From GCA-2697345 sp002697345 (GTDB taxonomy: Bacteria > Pseudomonadota > Alphaproteobacteria > Rhodobacterales > Rhodobacteraceae), in assembly GCA_943787605.1 (NCBI GenBank), contig CALSNB010000002.1, forward strand, positions 186,001 through 250,000: a DNA stretch of 64,000 nucleotides. The letters run 5' to 3'. The notes beneath the pieces were generated by a model. That model had not been told where the DNA came from. It ran no database searches and saw only the letters and a program-made list of their open reading frames with translations. The stretch's first letter is position 1; each line of letters begins with the position of its first letter. The translations under genes and the position numbers were made by a program. Positions 8,236-17,598 of this stretch are shown here, in pieces.

Positions 8236-9312
8236 ATGCAATCTGATGCACTGAATATTTCTATAAATGATGTCACAAAAAAATACGGTGACTTTTTTGC
8301 GCTCAAAGATGTAAGTCTTGAGGTGAAATCAGGAGAGTTTTTAACTCTTTTAGGACCATCTGGTTCTGGAAAGACAACTTTATTAATGGTTTTAGCAGGC
8401 TTTACGAGACCAGATTATGGTAGCGTAAAATTTGGAAACAAAGAAGTTGTCACAACGCCACCGCATTTGCGAGACATCGGAATGGTATTCCAAAACTATG
8501 CTCTTTTCCCACATATGAATGTAGAACAAAATATAGGTTATCCGCAAAAGTTACGCGGAAAAAGTAAATCTGAGATTAAAGAAAGTGTCTCTGAAGCACT
8601 TAGTATTGTGAAGTTGGATGGGTTGGGACATCGTGGCGTGGGTGAACTTTCAGGTGGTCAAAAACAACGAGTAGCGTTAGCTAGGGCTATTGTATTTAAA
8701 CCTCAAATTTTATTAATGGACGAACCATTATCAGCTCTTGATAAAAAACTTCGAGAAGAGATGCAAATAGAGTTAAGACAACTTCACGACAGTTTAACAA
8801 TGACAACAGTTTATGTTACTCATGACCAAAAAGAAGCCTTAACAATGTCTGATAGGATAGCTGTTATCAATGATGGGGAGCTAAAGCAGTTAGGTTCGCC
8901 AAATGAAATTTATACTAATCCAAGTAACGCATTTATTGCTGATTTTATTGGGGAATCTAGTTTATTGCCAGCAAAAGTTATTAGTAATAAAGCCTACCTT
9001 GGAGCATCTGAAATAATGATCAATCATCCTTCAAAGGATGATGGAGATTATCTTTTGGTAATTAGACCAGAGAAACTGTTTCTTGCAAAAGGAAAAGAGA
9101 AAGGTACTAACATTTTCAACGGAATTGTAGAAGGATCAATTTTTCAAGGTGAAAGTCAGTTGTTAGTTATTAAATTAGATTCAGAAATTTTTGGAGAGCA
9201 ATCATTGCGAATGCGGTTACCAAACGGTAGTGATGTAGGTCAAAAAGTTCCTCATACGGGTGAAAAAATATCTGTTGGCTTGCGTATGTCAGATAGCTTT
9301 TTGGTGGAATAA
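8236..9312 (+). CDS. potA: Polyamine-type ABC transporter ATP-binding protein
   Basis: This 358-residue ABC ATPase energises the importer encoded around it. Walker A is GPSGSGKTT (about residues 39-47), the Q-loop follows in MVFQNYALFPHM, the signature is LSGGQKQR, Walker B is ILLMDEPLSALD, and the switch is VTHDQ. The C-terminal ~120 residues form a TOBE domain, as in PotA/FbpC/UgpC-type ATPases. It lies between the binding protein and two permeases, five bases before the first permease. The symbol reflects family similarity and not proven substrate. Confidence 0.9.
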   Translation: MQSDALNISINDVTKKYGDFFALKDVSLEVKSGEFLTLLGPSGSGKTTLLMVLAGFTRPDYGSVKFGNKEVVTTPPHLRDIGMVFQNYALFPHMNVEQNIGYPQKLRGKSKSEIKESVSEALSIVKLDGLGHRGVGELSGGQKQRVALARAIVFKPQILLMDEPLSALDKKLREEMQIELRQLHDSLTMTTVYVTHDQKEALTMSDRIAVINDGELKQLGSPNEIYTNPSNAFIADFIGESSLLPAKVISNKAYLGASEIMINHPSKDDGDYLLVIRPEKLFLAKGKEKGTNIFNGIVEGSIFQGESQLLVIKLDSEIFGEQSLRMRLPNGSDVGQKVPHTGEKISVGLRMSDSFLVE

Positions 9313-9316
9313 TTAG

Positions 9317-10204
9317 ATGGCTTTGATAGACGAGCATGTTAACGAAGCGGTTTTGAAGAATTTAGATCGCAAAGAAAATTTTACTTTATTTGGACTAACG
9401 GCGCCGTACTTACTTCTTGTATTTTTTCTTATTATAATTCCAGTTGGGTGGCTGTTTTATATGTCCTTCATTGGAAGAGACGGTTCCTTTTCGATCGAGA
9501 ACTATGAAAGGATGTTGAAGAGTAAGTCGTATATACGAATATTCATAACAACCTTTAAAATTAGTTTTTTAACTACCTTAATATGTGCATTACTTGGTTA
9601 CCCACTAACTTACTTCATGTCGCAACTTTCACGAAAGTGGGCAGGTATTTGTATGATTGGTGTTTTAATTCCGTTTTGGACTAGTCTTTTAGTTCGAACA
9701 TATGCCTGGTTGGTTCTTTTGCAAAGAAAGGGACTTATCAATAATATAGCGATAGATTTAGGATTTATTTCAGAACCGATAAAGTTCGTACATAATACTT
9801 CTGGAACACTCATTGGAATGGCCCATATTATGTTACCTTTCTTAATTTTGCCCTTATATGCAAATATGCGCGCTATTGACAAAGACTGTTTGAAAGCGGC
9901 AGCAAACCTTGGTGCAACACCGACAAGAGCTTTTTGGACAGTATTTTTTCCTCTTTCAATACCTGGGCTACTGGCGGGACTCTTAATTGTTTTTGTCATC
10001 TGTTTAGGTTTTTATGTTACACCGGCTGTTTTGGGTGGTGGAAAAGTTATAATGGCTGCGATGAAGATTTCTTCAAATATCGAACTATATTTTAGCTGGG
10101 GTGCCGCGAGTGCACTTGGTGTAGTACTTTTGGTTGTGACGATGCTTATTCTCTATATAGCGTCCAAACTTGTGTCTATGGACCAAATAGGGGCTAACAA
10201 ATGA
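9317..10204 (+). CDS. potB: Polyamine-type ABC transporter permease (PotB-like)
   Basis: This 295-residue inner-membrane permease has about six transmembrane segments. The first is near residues 28-50 (LLLVFFLIIIPVGWLFYMSF). The EAA cytoplasmic loop reads LKAAANLGATPTRAFWTVFFPLSIPG, near residues 194-219. This is the PotB/PotH type. It starts five bases after the ATPase gene and overlaps the next permease by four bases (ATGA), indicating translational coupling. Confidence 0.9.
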   Translation: MALIDEHVNEAVLKNLDRKENFTLFGLTAPYLLLVFFLIIIPVGWLFYMSFIGRDGSFSIENYERMLKSKSYIRIFITTFKISFLTTLICALLGYPLTYFMSQLSRKWAGICMIGVLIPFWTSLLVRTYAWLVLLQRKGLINNIAIDLGFISEPIKFVHNTSGTLIGMAHIMLPFLILPLYANMRAIDKDCLKAAANLGATPTRAFWTVFFPLSIPGLLAGLLIVFVICLGFYVTPAVLGGGKVIMAAMKISSNIELYFSWGAASALGVVLLVVTMLILYIASKLVSMDQIGANK

Positions 10205-11040
10205 GTTTTCTTAACAGAAATGTTTCTGAAACACAGATTAGGTTTAAGGATAGATTGTGGTTATATATCTTTTCAATAATTGTTTTATTCTTATTAATTG
10301 TTCCTTCACTTGTAGTAATTCCAATGTCATTTTCAGGAAGCCAATACTTGGAGTTTCCTCCAAAGTCTTTTTCACTCCGATGGTACGAGGCTTACTTTTT
10401 TTCATCAGCTGATACTGGTTTGGGTTTTAATGATTGGATGGGCGCAACCTGGACATCGATTAAGGTGGCGGTATTAACAATTTTTGTTGCGACACCTATT
10501 GGAACGATGGCGGCCTATGGATTAAGCAACAGTAGTGCTAAGGTGCGAGGTATATTATTCCCCATTATGATTTCACCAATGATGGTTCCAATTATACTTG
10601 TCGCTATTGGGTTATTTTACTTTTTTGTTCAATTTAAAATGGTAAACTCTATCACAGGGTTAGTTTTAGGACACTCTTTGGTTGCAATGCCTCTTGTATT
10701 AATAATTGTTTTGTCGGCCCTACGAAACTATGACATGAATCAAGAAAAAGTAGCACGATCTTTAGGAGCATCTAGATTAAGAGCCTTTTTCGAAATTACA
10801 TTGCCACAAATAAAATTTTCAATTATTTCTGCTTGCTTAATTTCATTTTTGACTTCGTTTGATGAAGTTATCATTTCTCTATTTGTTTCTGGAGGAGATA
10901 ATTCAACTATCACTCGAGCAATGTTTTTAGCTTTACGCGACCAAATTGACCCAACAATAGCTGCAATTTCCACGGTTTTAATTGTAATTTCATCTGGATT
11001 ATTACTTTTAACTCAGTTGTTTGGTGATAAGAAAGACTAG
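10201..11040 (+). CDS. potC: Polyamine-type ABC transporter permease (PotC-like)
   Basis: This 279-residue permease is the second membrane subunit of the importer. It has about six transmembrane helices and an EAA loop, KVARSLGASRLRAFFEITLPQIKFS, in the C-terminal half. The segment FDEVIISLFVSGG is typical of PotC/PotI. It is coupled to the previous permease by an ATGA overlap, and the following oxidoreductase gene starts four bases after its stop, so the enzyme is probably co-transcribed. Confidence 0.9.
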   Translation: MSFLNRNVSETQIRFKDRLWLYIFSIIVLFLLIVPSLVVIPMSFSGSQYLEFPPKSFSLRWYEAYFFSSADTGLGFNDWMGATWTSIKVAVLTIFVATPIGTMAAYGLSNSSAKVRGILFPIMISPMMVPIILVAIGLFYFFVQFKMVNSITGLVLGHSLVAMPLVLIIVLSALRNYDMNQEKVARSLGASRLRAFFEITLPQIKFSIISACLISFLTSFDEVIISLFVSGGDNSTITRAMFLALRDQIDPTIAAISTVLIVISSGLLLLTQLFGDKKD

Positions 11041-11043
11041 GTC

Positions 11044-12687
11044 TTGGCTGAATTTGATCTAGTTGTTGTAGGTGCAGGTTCATCAGGGTCTATAATTGCT
11101 AGTAAAGTTGCTAATGAAACAGGTTTAAAAGTTCTTATCTTGGAGGCGGGAGGTAGTGATTTTCGTCCCGATATTAAGACACCTATTGGGTATGGTTTAA
11201 CATTTTATAATAAAAATGTGAATTGGCGCTATCAAACTAAAGAACAAAATAATCTAGATAATCGATCGGTTTACTGTCCTCGAGGAAAAGTAGTTGGTGG
11301 TTCAGCATCTATAAATGCTATGGTCTATGTCCGAGGTCAACAAGGAGATTACAACCACTGGGAAACTTGTAGTTCGGCGGAGTTTGGATGGAATTCAGTC
11401 CAATCTACTTTTGATTTATTAGAGGGCCGCGGAGATAATACGAAGGGTAGTCATATTTGTGTCTCAAATGTTGAAGATCAGCATGAGGAGGTATTAGAGC
11501 ATTTTTTTTCTGCAGCTAGAGATCTTGGCATTCGATATACTGAAGATATGAATAGCAATGCTAATGAGGGAGTTGGGCACTACCCTATTACAACAAAAAA
11601 TGGTTTTAGGTGGACGTCTGCTGATGCATTTTTGAAACCAGCTATAAAAGAAAAAAATGTTAAAATTATTAAAAATGCACATGTTTCAAAGCTTATCTTT
11701 GATGATAATAGGGTCACGGGTCTTGAATTTATTAAGAATGGTTTGAAAAAAAGTATCACTGCTCGCTTTGGAGTTGTATTAACTGCAGGAGCTATTAATA
11801 CGCCACAACTCTTAATGCTTTCAGGCGTTGGCCCTTCTAAACATTTACTTGATAAGGGGATCACACCTATAGCAGATATCAAAGGGATTGGTCAAAACTT
11901 GCAAGATCATTTGGGTATAGATTATCTTTTTGAGGCAAATGCAAAGTCCTTAAATAGAACTCTTAGTAGCTGGAGTGGCCGGTTTCGTTCTTTGGTAAAT
12001 TACATTGCTTCTAAAAAAGGGCCTTTTGCATTAAGTGTTAACCAAGGTGGAGGCTTCGTTAATTGGAAGAGTCGAAATGAGTGGCCAAATTTACAAATTT
12101 ATTTTAACCCTTTAACTTATTCAATAAAAAGGCCTGGTAAAAGGATGCTATTACGTCCTGATAAATTAGATGGATTTGCAATTGGTTTTCAACCATGTAG
12201 GCCGAAAAGCCGAGGTGAAGTTTATCTCAATTCTTCCAATCCTATGGATTCACCTATTATAGATCCAAAATTTTTAAGTAGTGAAAAAGATATATATGAT
12301 GTTGAAGCTGGTATTAACTTTGTTGAAGAAGTAACAAAGTCAGAAAATTTAAAATCTATTATTGTAAAAGCTAAATCAATAGATTTAGAAAAAGCGACTA
12401 TTGAACAAAAAAAAGAGGATTTCAAAAAAAGAGCAGTGTCAGTTTATCACCCTTGTGGAACATGTCGGTTAGGTAATGATGTAGAACGTGATCCCGTTTC
12501 AATTGATTTCAGATTAAGAGGATTCCAAAACATATGGATAGCCGATGCCTCCCTTTTTCCAAGTATACCATCAGGTAATATTAATTCAGCAGTTATGATG
12601 TTAGCCTACAAGGCGTCAAAGTCAATTTCTCAACAGGTAAACAAGAAATTAGCATCAATAAGTAAGGAGAAAAATATTAGTGACTGA
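11044..12687 (+). CDS. GMC-family oxidoreductase, choline dehydrogenase-like
   Basis: This 547-residue FAD alcohol dehydrogenase of the glucose-methanol-choline family opens with the dinucleotide fold DLVVVGAGSSGSIIASKVA. The second GMC signature is visible as GAINTPQLLMLSGVGP. The C-terminal catalytic pair is present: His in YHPCGTCRLG and Asn in SGNINSAVMMLAYKA. The start is TTG at 11044, four bases after the permease. Because it is coupled to an importer and not to a betaine aldehyde dehydrogenase, choline is only one possible substrate; an alcohol or amino-alcohol taken up by the transporter is equally likely. Confidence 0.88.
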   Translation: MAEFDLVVVGAGSSGSIIASKVANETGLKVLILEAGGSDFRPDIKTPIGYGLTFYNKNVNWRYQTKEQNNLDNRSVYCPRGKVVGGSASINAMVYVRGQQGDYNHWETCSSAEFGWNSVQSTFDLLEGRGDNTKGSHICVSNVEDQHEEVLEHFFSAARDLGIRYTEDMNSNANEGVGHYPITTKNGFRWTSADAFLKPAIKEKNVKIIKNAHVSKLIFDDNRVTGLEFIKNGLKKSITARFGVVLTAGAINTPQLLMLSGVGPSKHLLDKGITPIADIKGIGQNLQDHLGIDYLFEANAKSLNRTLSSWSGRFRSLVNYIASKKGPFALSVNQGGGFVNWKSRNEWPNLQIYFNPLTYSIKRPGKRMLLRPDKLDGFAIGFQPCRPKSRGEVYLNSSNPMDSPIIDPKFLSSEKDIYDVEAGINFVEEVTKSENLKSIIVKAKSIDLEKATIEQKKEDFKKRAVSVYHPCGTCRLGNDVERDPVSIDFRLRGFQNIWIADASLFPSIPSGNINSAVMMLAYKASKSISQQVNKKLASISKEKNISD

Positions 12688-13795
12688 TTTATGTATTAAT
12701 ATAAAAAAACTGGAAACCTTCACGAAGAGTTATGTAAGTGTAGTAAGACTTACTATGGAAGATGGTAGCCAGGGTTGGGGGCAAATGTCCACATACTGTG
12801 CTGATATAACGGCTCAGATCTTCCATAGACAGGTCGCAAAGCATGCTCTTGGTCATATATTTAATGAATTTACTGATCTTGAAAACTTGATTTTAGAAAG
12901 AGAGCATAAATACCCTGGCTCATATGTCCTTCGCGCAATAGCAGGATTGGATACGGCACTTTGGGATTGGTTGGGAAAAAAAAATGGACTACCAGTGACG
13001 GCATTAATTGGCGGCAGTCCTGGTATGTTGCCTGCTTATGGGTCATCAATGAAACGTGATATTACTCCTAAGGAAGAGGCAGATAGGCTGGAAAAATTAC
13101 GAGACACTCAGGGTTTCAAAGCTTTTAAGTTTCGAATTGGGTCAGAGTGTGGACGAGGAAAGGATGAGTGGGAAGGGCGTACAAACGAAATCATTAAGGT
13201 CCTTCCAAGAGTCTTGGGCGACGATGTTGTTAAGCTTGTTGATGCAAATAGCTGTTACAGTGCGGATCAAGCTATTGAGATTGGCAAAGCTTTAGAAGAC
13301 AATGATATAACCCATTTCGAAGAACCATGCCCTTATTGGCTTCCCGATGAAACAAAAAAAGTTACAAATGCCCTTAAAATTGACGTGACAGGAGGGGAAC
13401 AGGATTGTGATCTTCGAATTTGGAAGGACATGATTGATAGAAAAATTGTAGATATAGTCCAACCTGATGTAATGTATATGGGAGGGCTTTCCAGAGCCCT
13501 TTTGGTTGCAGACTTAGCAAACAAAGCAAATATTACTTGTACGCCCCATGCGGCTAACTTATCGCTCGTCACGATGTGTACTATGCATTTCTTAAATGCC
13601 ATCCCAAATGCTGGAAAGTATTTAGAACTTTCTATAGAAGGAGAGGATTACTACCCTTGGCAAAGGGATTTGTTTTTAGGTGATCCATTTAAGGTCACTG
13701 ATGGCAATGTGGAAATTACAGATAAACCAGGATGGGGAGTAGAGTTTAATCCGTCATGGTTAGAAAAGGCAGAGTATAGCTGTTCAGAGGTATAG
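12680..13795 (+). CDS. Enolase-superfamily enzyme, mandelate racemase-like
   Basis: This 371-residue enolase-superfamily protein abstracts the alpha-proton of a carboxylate. The expected Mg ligands are in order: D188 (LVDANSCY), E214 (FEEP) and E240 (TGGEQD). The base on one face is K150 in KFR. The His-Asp dyad of the mandelate racemase subgroup is present as D263 (QPDVMYMGG) and H290 (TPHAANLS). That points to an acid-sugar dehydratase or racemase and not a muconate cycloisomerase. GTG start at 12680 overlaps the oxidoreductase gene by eight bases, so it is the last gene of the transporter operon. Substrate unknown. Confidence 0.87.
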   Translation: MTDLCINIKKLETFTKSYVSVVRLTMEDGSQGWGQMSTYCADITAQIFHRQVAKHALGHIFNEFTDLENLILEREHKYPGSYVLRAIAGLDTALWDWLGKKNGLPVTALIGGSPGMLPAYGSSMKRDITPKEEADRLEKLRDTQGFKAFKFRIGSECGRGKDEWEGRTNEIIKVLPRVLGDDVVKLVDANSCYSADQAIEIGKALEDNDITHFEEPCPYWLPDETKKVTNALKIDVTGGEQDCDLRIWKDMIDRKIVDIVQPDVMYMGGLSRALLVADLANKANITCTPHAANLSLVTMCTMHFLNAIPNAGKYLELSIEGEDYYPWQRDLFLGDPFKVTDGNVEITDKPGWGVEFNPSWLEKAEYSCSEV

Positions 13796-13824
13796 ATTTA
13801 AAAAGTACAATACTCATTAAAATA

Positions 13825-15072
13825 TCATATTTTAAATCTTGTAGCAGAATACGGACTTGGGTCTATTGGAGCTTGTGTTTTATTAATAAATGCAGAAATT
13901 AGAGCCGCTGAACCTGGTGCCAAAGATAAACCAAGATGTTGGTGACCAAAATTAAACCATAGACCCTGATGTCTGGGAGCAGGACTTATTATAGGTAAAG
14001 AATCAATTAATGTTGGTCGTCTACCCATCCAGGGCGTATCCTCGATCTGATCGCCCATTTTATAAACTTGTCGTGCCCTTTTCACTGACTCCGTTATTTG
14101 AGAGTAATTAGGGTCTGCATCTCTCCAGGTGAGTTCAACACCAGATGTAACCCTTACACCTTGCTTCATTGGGGCCATAATAAACCCCCCATCTACATCC
14201 AATATCGTACGGTTTAGCGAGGGAGCATCTGAGGGTTTTAGGTGAAGGTGATAACCTCTTTCCCAGAACAATGGTATTTTGTATCCTAGCCAACTAGCAA
14301 TCTCAGAAGACCAACCCCCAGCTGCAACCACTACGTGATCACCTTTGAGGGTAGAATTATTTGTGTTAACTTCCCAACCAGGGTGAGCTTCATTCAATGC
14401 GGTTACAGACTCTTCTAATACTTTTCCACCAGCATCTAAAAAAACCTTCACGTAACCATCAGTTAATGCTGCAGGATCCGATATACGGCCTGCGTCATCC
14501 ATCAATACTGCTTTTTCGTACCTTTGTGAAAGACCTGGCTCAATTTGACGAATTTGTTCTTTTTCAAAAATTGTAAATTTGACATCATTTTTTTTCATTA
14601 ATTCAAGCTCGAGTTGATATTTCTTAAAAGTTTTCTTTGACCTAAATAGCTTTAACCAACCAGAATCTTCTTTAAGTAGGTGCGTTGTTTTAGATGTTTT
14701 TATCCAATCTTTGTGCTTTATTAAGGATATAAGTAGTAGCGAACGTAAAGCTCGACCAGCATGGTCCAAATGTTTGTGAGTGCAATACGATAAAAATCGT
14801 AAAATTTTAAAAAAGTTTCGGATCACAAAAAAGAAGTCATAACGTAAATCATTTTTATTATTTAAAATATATTTAGGAAGAGCCTTTAGTAATGAGGGAT
14901 TATTTATAATCATCACAGAAGACTCTGCTAAAACTCCTGCATTCCCATAAGAAGTTTCCCTGCCAGGTTTTTTACGATCTACTAAAGTGACAGAATTCCC
15001 AGATAGTTGTAATTCTAAGGCAGTACAAACGCCGACGATACCCCCGCCAATAACTATAATAGATTTTGTCAC
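13825..15072 (-). CDS. D-amino-acid dehydrogenase-like FAD oxidoreductase
   Basis: This protein of about 415 residues resembles the small subunit DadA. It begins TKSIIVIGGGIVGVCTALELQ (glycine-rich FAD motif), followed by GRETSYGNAGVLAESS, typical of DadA. The C-terminal half contains WMGRRPTLIDSLPIISPAP and FNFGHQHLGLSLAPGSAALIS. I choose the GTG at 15072, preceded by AGGGAG at a good distance. An in-frame ATG at 15135 would overlap the upstream gene and add a non-family N-terminus. It is co-oriented with the dehydrogenase gene 19 bases upstream and converges on the enolase-superfamily gene. It probably oxidises a D-amino acid or cyclic imino acid to a keto acid. Confidence 0.85.
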   Translation of the reverse strand: MTKSIIVIGGGIVGVCTALELQLSGNSVTLVDRKKPGRETSYGNAGVLAESSVMIINNPSLLKALPKYILNNKNDLRYDFFFVIRNFFKILRFLSYCTHKHLDHAGRALRSLLLISLIKHKDWIKTSKTTHLLKEDSGWLKLFRSKKTFKKYQLELELMKKNDVKFTIFEKEQIRQIEPGLSQRYEKAVLMDDAGRISDPAALTDGYVKVFLDAGGKVLEESVTALNEAHPGWEVNTNNSTLKGDHVVVAAGGWSSEIASWLGYKIPLFWERGYHLHLKPSDAPSLNRTILDVDGGFIMAPMKQGVRVTSGVELTWRDADPNYSQITESVKRARQVYKMGDQIEDTPWMGRRPTLIDSLPIISPAPRHQGLWFNFGHQHLGLSLAPGSAALISAFINKTQAPIDPSPYSATRFKI

Positions 15073-15091
15073 GTAAAACTCCCTTTGGCTC

Positions 15092-15967
15092 TTATGTTTG
15101 CGTCTCTGTAACGCTTCTTGGATTAATTTCTTCATATAAGGCCGTATGATCTACACCCTCTTTCAAATTCTTTAATGCTTCCGTTAAGTATTCTGGCAAC
15201 ACATTTGATAATGGAGTGGAAAAGTTTGCAGCCTTTATGATACTGCTCGCAATTTCAACATCTTTAGTCATAAGACTCAGAGAAAATCCTGAGTCATACT
15301 TTCGAGGGATAACAAATGGAAGGAATTTTACTTGTGTGGAGTTATTTTTACCTGTCGAAGAGTTAATTACTTCAATAAAGTCGTTTGCTTTAATACCGTA
15401 AGCTTCAGCAGTCGCTAATGCCTGCATGCTTGCTAGCAAACCGGATGCAGAGACGTAATTATTAAGAGCTTTCATAGCATGTCCAGCTCCTAATGGCCCT
15501 ACATGCCTAACAGTCCCAAAGCATTCAAGTAATATTTTAATAGCTTTGAAATTCTCTTGACTACAACCAACCATTACCATGAGTGTCCCATTTATCGCTT
15601 TTTTTACTCCACCCGAAACTGGAGCATCGATTACTGAAATACAATTTTGTTTTACGAGTTCTTGTAACTTTATAGTTTGCTGTGGATGGCTAGAGGACAT
15701 ATCTATTACTTGACCTTTAAACCCATATTCAACCAACTGAAGTACGGTTTCTTTAACTATTGATCCGTTTGGTAAAATTAAAATAAGGATATTACAATTA
15801 ACAAGCTCACGAAGGTTTTTAGCACACGCGATGTTTCGATCTAATTCAATTTCTTTATTAATATCATAAGCTATTAAGTTAAGCTTTTTTTTTGAAAGCC
15901 GCGATACCATAACTGACCCCATTGAGCCTAAACCAACAAATCCTATATATTTTTCGTTTAATTTCAT
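15092..15967 (-). CDS. NAD(P)-dependent beta-hydroxyacid dehydrogenase
   Basis: This 291-residue enzyme of the 3-hydroxyisobutyrate dehydrogenase / tartronate semialdehyde reductase family has the nucleotide-binding motif GFVGLGSMGS (residues 9-18). The substrate motif is DAPVSGGVKKAINGTLMVMVG, and the catalytic Lys is in GAGHAMKALNNYVSA near residue 170. Family members interconvert short beta-hydroxyacids and semialdehydes. It is the first gene of a two-gene unit with the DadA-like enzyme. Together with the nearby GMC and enolase-superfamily genes it suggests processing of a hydroxylated acid, but the pathway is not identifiable. Confidence 0.85.
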   Translation of the reverse strand: MKLNEKYIGFVGLGSMGSVMVSRLSKKKLNLIAYDINKEIELDRNIACAKNLRELVNCNILILILPNGSIVKETVLQLVEYGFKGQVIDMSSSHPQQTIKLQELVKQNCISVIDAPVSGGVKKAINGTLMVMVGCSQENFKAIKILLECFGTVRHVGPLGAGHAMKALNNYVSASGLLASMQALATAEAYGIKANDFIEVINSSTGKNNSTQVKFLPFVIPRKYDSGFSLSLMTKDVEIASSIIKAANFSTPLSNVLPEYLTEALKNLKEGVDHTALYEEINPRSVTETQT

Positions 15968-16015
15968 ATCTAAACCTCTCTATTCATGCTCTTACAAAGA
16001 CAATTAAGCTATACT

Positions 16016-16834
16016 CTATTCACTAAAATTCGAAAAAAATAGCGTTTCTCCCTTTACTTCATAAGAACTAATACGTGCCTGACCTTCCTCTGAAAGTAAC
16101 CATTTTATTACTAAATTAGCTTTTTCCAAGTTAATATTAGGACAGTTAGCGGGGTTAATTGTTACTAGACCGTATTGATTAAAGAGGATTCTTTCACTCT
16201 CAACAATAATCTCAAAATCGGCTCTGTTATTAAAAGTTATCCACGTGGCTCTATCAACTAAAGCATATGCGCCCATACCAATAGCGATATTTAGGGTGGT
16301 TCCCATTCCAGAACCGGTTTCTCGATACCATGTTCCTGACATACTTCGTACTTTTATATTTAATAAATTCCATAGACTTTTTTCTTTTGCGTCTGTGCCA
16401 GATTCATCTCCTCTAGAAACAAATAGTGATTTTGTTTCTGCAATGTTTTTGAGAGCCTTTAATATTTTATCAGTTATTTCAATATTTGCTGGATTGGACT
16501 TGGGGCCTACTAAAACAAAATCGTTATACATAAGATTATATCTCTGAAGCCCAAACCCGTTATCAATAAATCGCATTTCTTTCGGAGTGTCGTGCACTAG
16601 TAGTAGATCACCATCACAATTTTCAGCATTTTTTATTGCTGCACCAGTTCCAACTGCTACGACATTAATAGATACGCCAGTATCTTCTTTAATTAAAGGA
16701 ATAAGGTAATCGTATAAACCAGAGTTCTTTGTCGACGTGGTCGACTGCAGAATAATGGCTTCACTTGCGATTACTTGAGTAGCTTGAAAAAACAATACAA
16801 AGATTATCAACAATGTTTTTTTTATAATTCTCAT
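16016..16834 (-). CDS. tupA: Tungstate ABC transporter, substrate-binding protein
   Basis: This 272-residue secreted protein has a signal peptide ending at ATQVIAS. The mature part starts with ILQSTTSTKNSGLYDYLIPL, the TTST anion-binding signature of TupA. Further TupA marks are VNVVAVGTGAA-like INVVAVGTGAAIKNAEN, DLLLVHDTPKE, and YNDFVLVGPKSNPANI. TupA prefers tungstate over molybdate. It is the last gene of tupB-tupC-tupA, 29 bases after the ATPase. The upstream Mo/W-cofactor and fdhD genes support delivery of W or Mo to a formate dehydrogenase. Confidence 0.92.
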   Translation of the reverse strand: MRIIKKTLLIIFVLFFQATQVIASEAIILQSTTSTKNSGLYDYLIPLIKEDTGVSINVVAVGTGAAIKNAENCDGDLLLVHDTPKEMRFIDNGFGLQRYNLMYNDFVLVGPKSNPANIEITDKILKALKNIAETKSLFVSRGDESGTDAKEKSLWNLLNIKVRSMSGTWYRETGSGMGTTLNIAIGMGAYALVDRATWITFNNRADFEIIVESERILFNQYGLVTINPANCPNINLEKANLVIKWLLSEEGQARISSYEVKGETLFFSNFSE

Positions 16835-16863
16835 TAAATTCCCAGTAATTTAACATTTTAGCT

Positions 16864-17598
16864 TTATTGGATTATTAAATCGCCTTTTAAAAACGCCTTT
16901 GCTTCTTGGCTTTGTGGGTTCAAAAAAAAGTCATTTGCTAATCCAGTTTCTGATATTTTACCATTATTCATGAATATTATATCATCGGCAATTCTTTTAG
17001 CTTGATTGATATCGTGAGTTATTAAAATAATTTTTAGATTTTTTAATTTTTTTTCTTTCAGTAAGCTCTCTATTATTGAGACTGATCTGGGGTCAAGACT
17101 TGATGTCGCTTCATCTAAGAACAGTATTTCTGGATTAGAAACAAGTGCACGCGTAAGACTAAGGCGCTGTTTTTCTCCACCAGATAAAGTAGATACTTGT
17201 TGATCTTTTAATAAACTTAAGTCTGTTTCCTTTAGCAGTCCTGTTAAATTTTGATTATTTTTTTTATTTAAATTTGCGACAAAGCGAAGGTTTTCAATTA
17301 CACTTCTTCTTAAAAGTTTTGGTGATTGAAATACCATAGACTGTCGTCCTCTAGTTACTGCCCCAACAGGTACGTTTCCATAGCGTATACTCCCATCTGT
17401 CGGTTTTGATAAACCATGAAGACAACGCACAAAAAGGCTTTTACCAGCGCCGTTTGGTCCCATTATTACTGTGATACCATGAGCTGTAAGTTCACAAGTA
17501 AGGTTATTTAATAATATTTTTTTATTAATTTCTAATGACAGGTTCTTTACTACAATTGGAAACATATGACTGTTCGATGCTATACTAGGCATGCGCAT
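16864..17598 (-). CDS. tupC: Tungstate ABC transporter ATP-binding protein
   Basis: This 244-residue ABC ATPase has Walker A GPNGAGKS (residues ~47-54), a Q-loop in MVFQSPKLLRRSV, signature LSGGEKQR, Walker B ILFLDEATSSLD and switch ITHDI. Its short length, without a TOBE domain, fits TupC and not ModC. The ATG at 17598 overlaps the permease gene by 14 bases; ATG codons at 17592 and 17565 are alternatives. It sits between the permease and binding-protein genes, which fixes the role. Confidence 0.9.
   Translation of the reverse strand: MRMPSIASNSHMFPIVVKNLSLEINKKILLNNLTCELTAHGITVIMGPNGAGKSLFVRCLHGLSKPTDGSIRYGNVPVGAVTRGRQSMVFQSPKLLRRSVIENLRFVANLNKKNNQNLTGLLKETDLSLLKDQQVSTLSGGEKQRLSLTRALVSNPEILFLDEATSSLDPRSVSIIESLLKEKKLKNLKIILITHDINQAKRIADDIIFMNNGKISETGLANDFFLNPQSQEAKAFLKGDLIIQ

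Noticed and set aside
15073..15135. Longer N-terminus for the DadA-like gene
   Set aside because: It would overlap the preceding dehydrogenase gene and precede the FAD motif with unrelated residues; GTG at 15072 has a good ribosome site.
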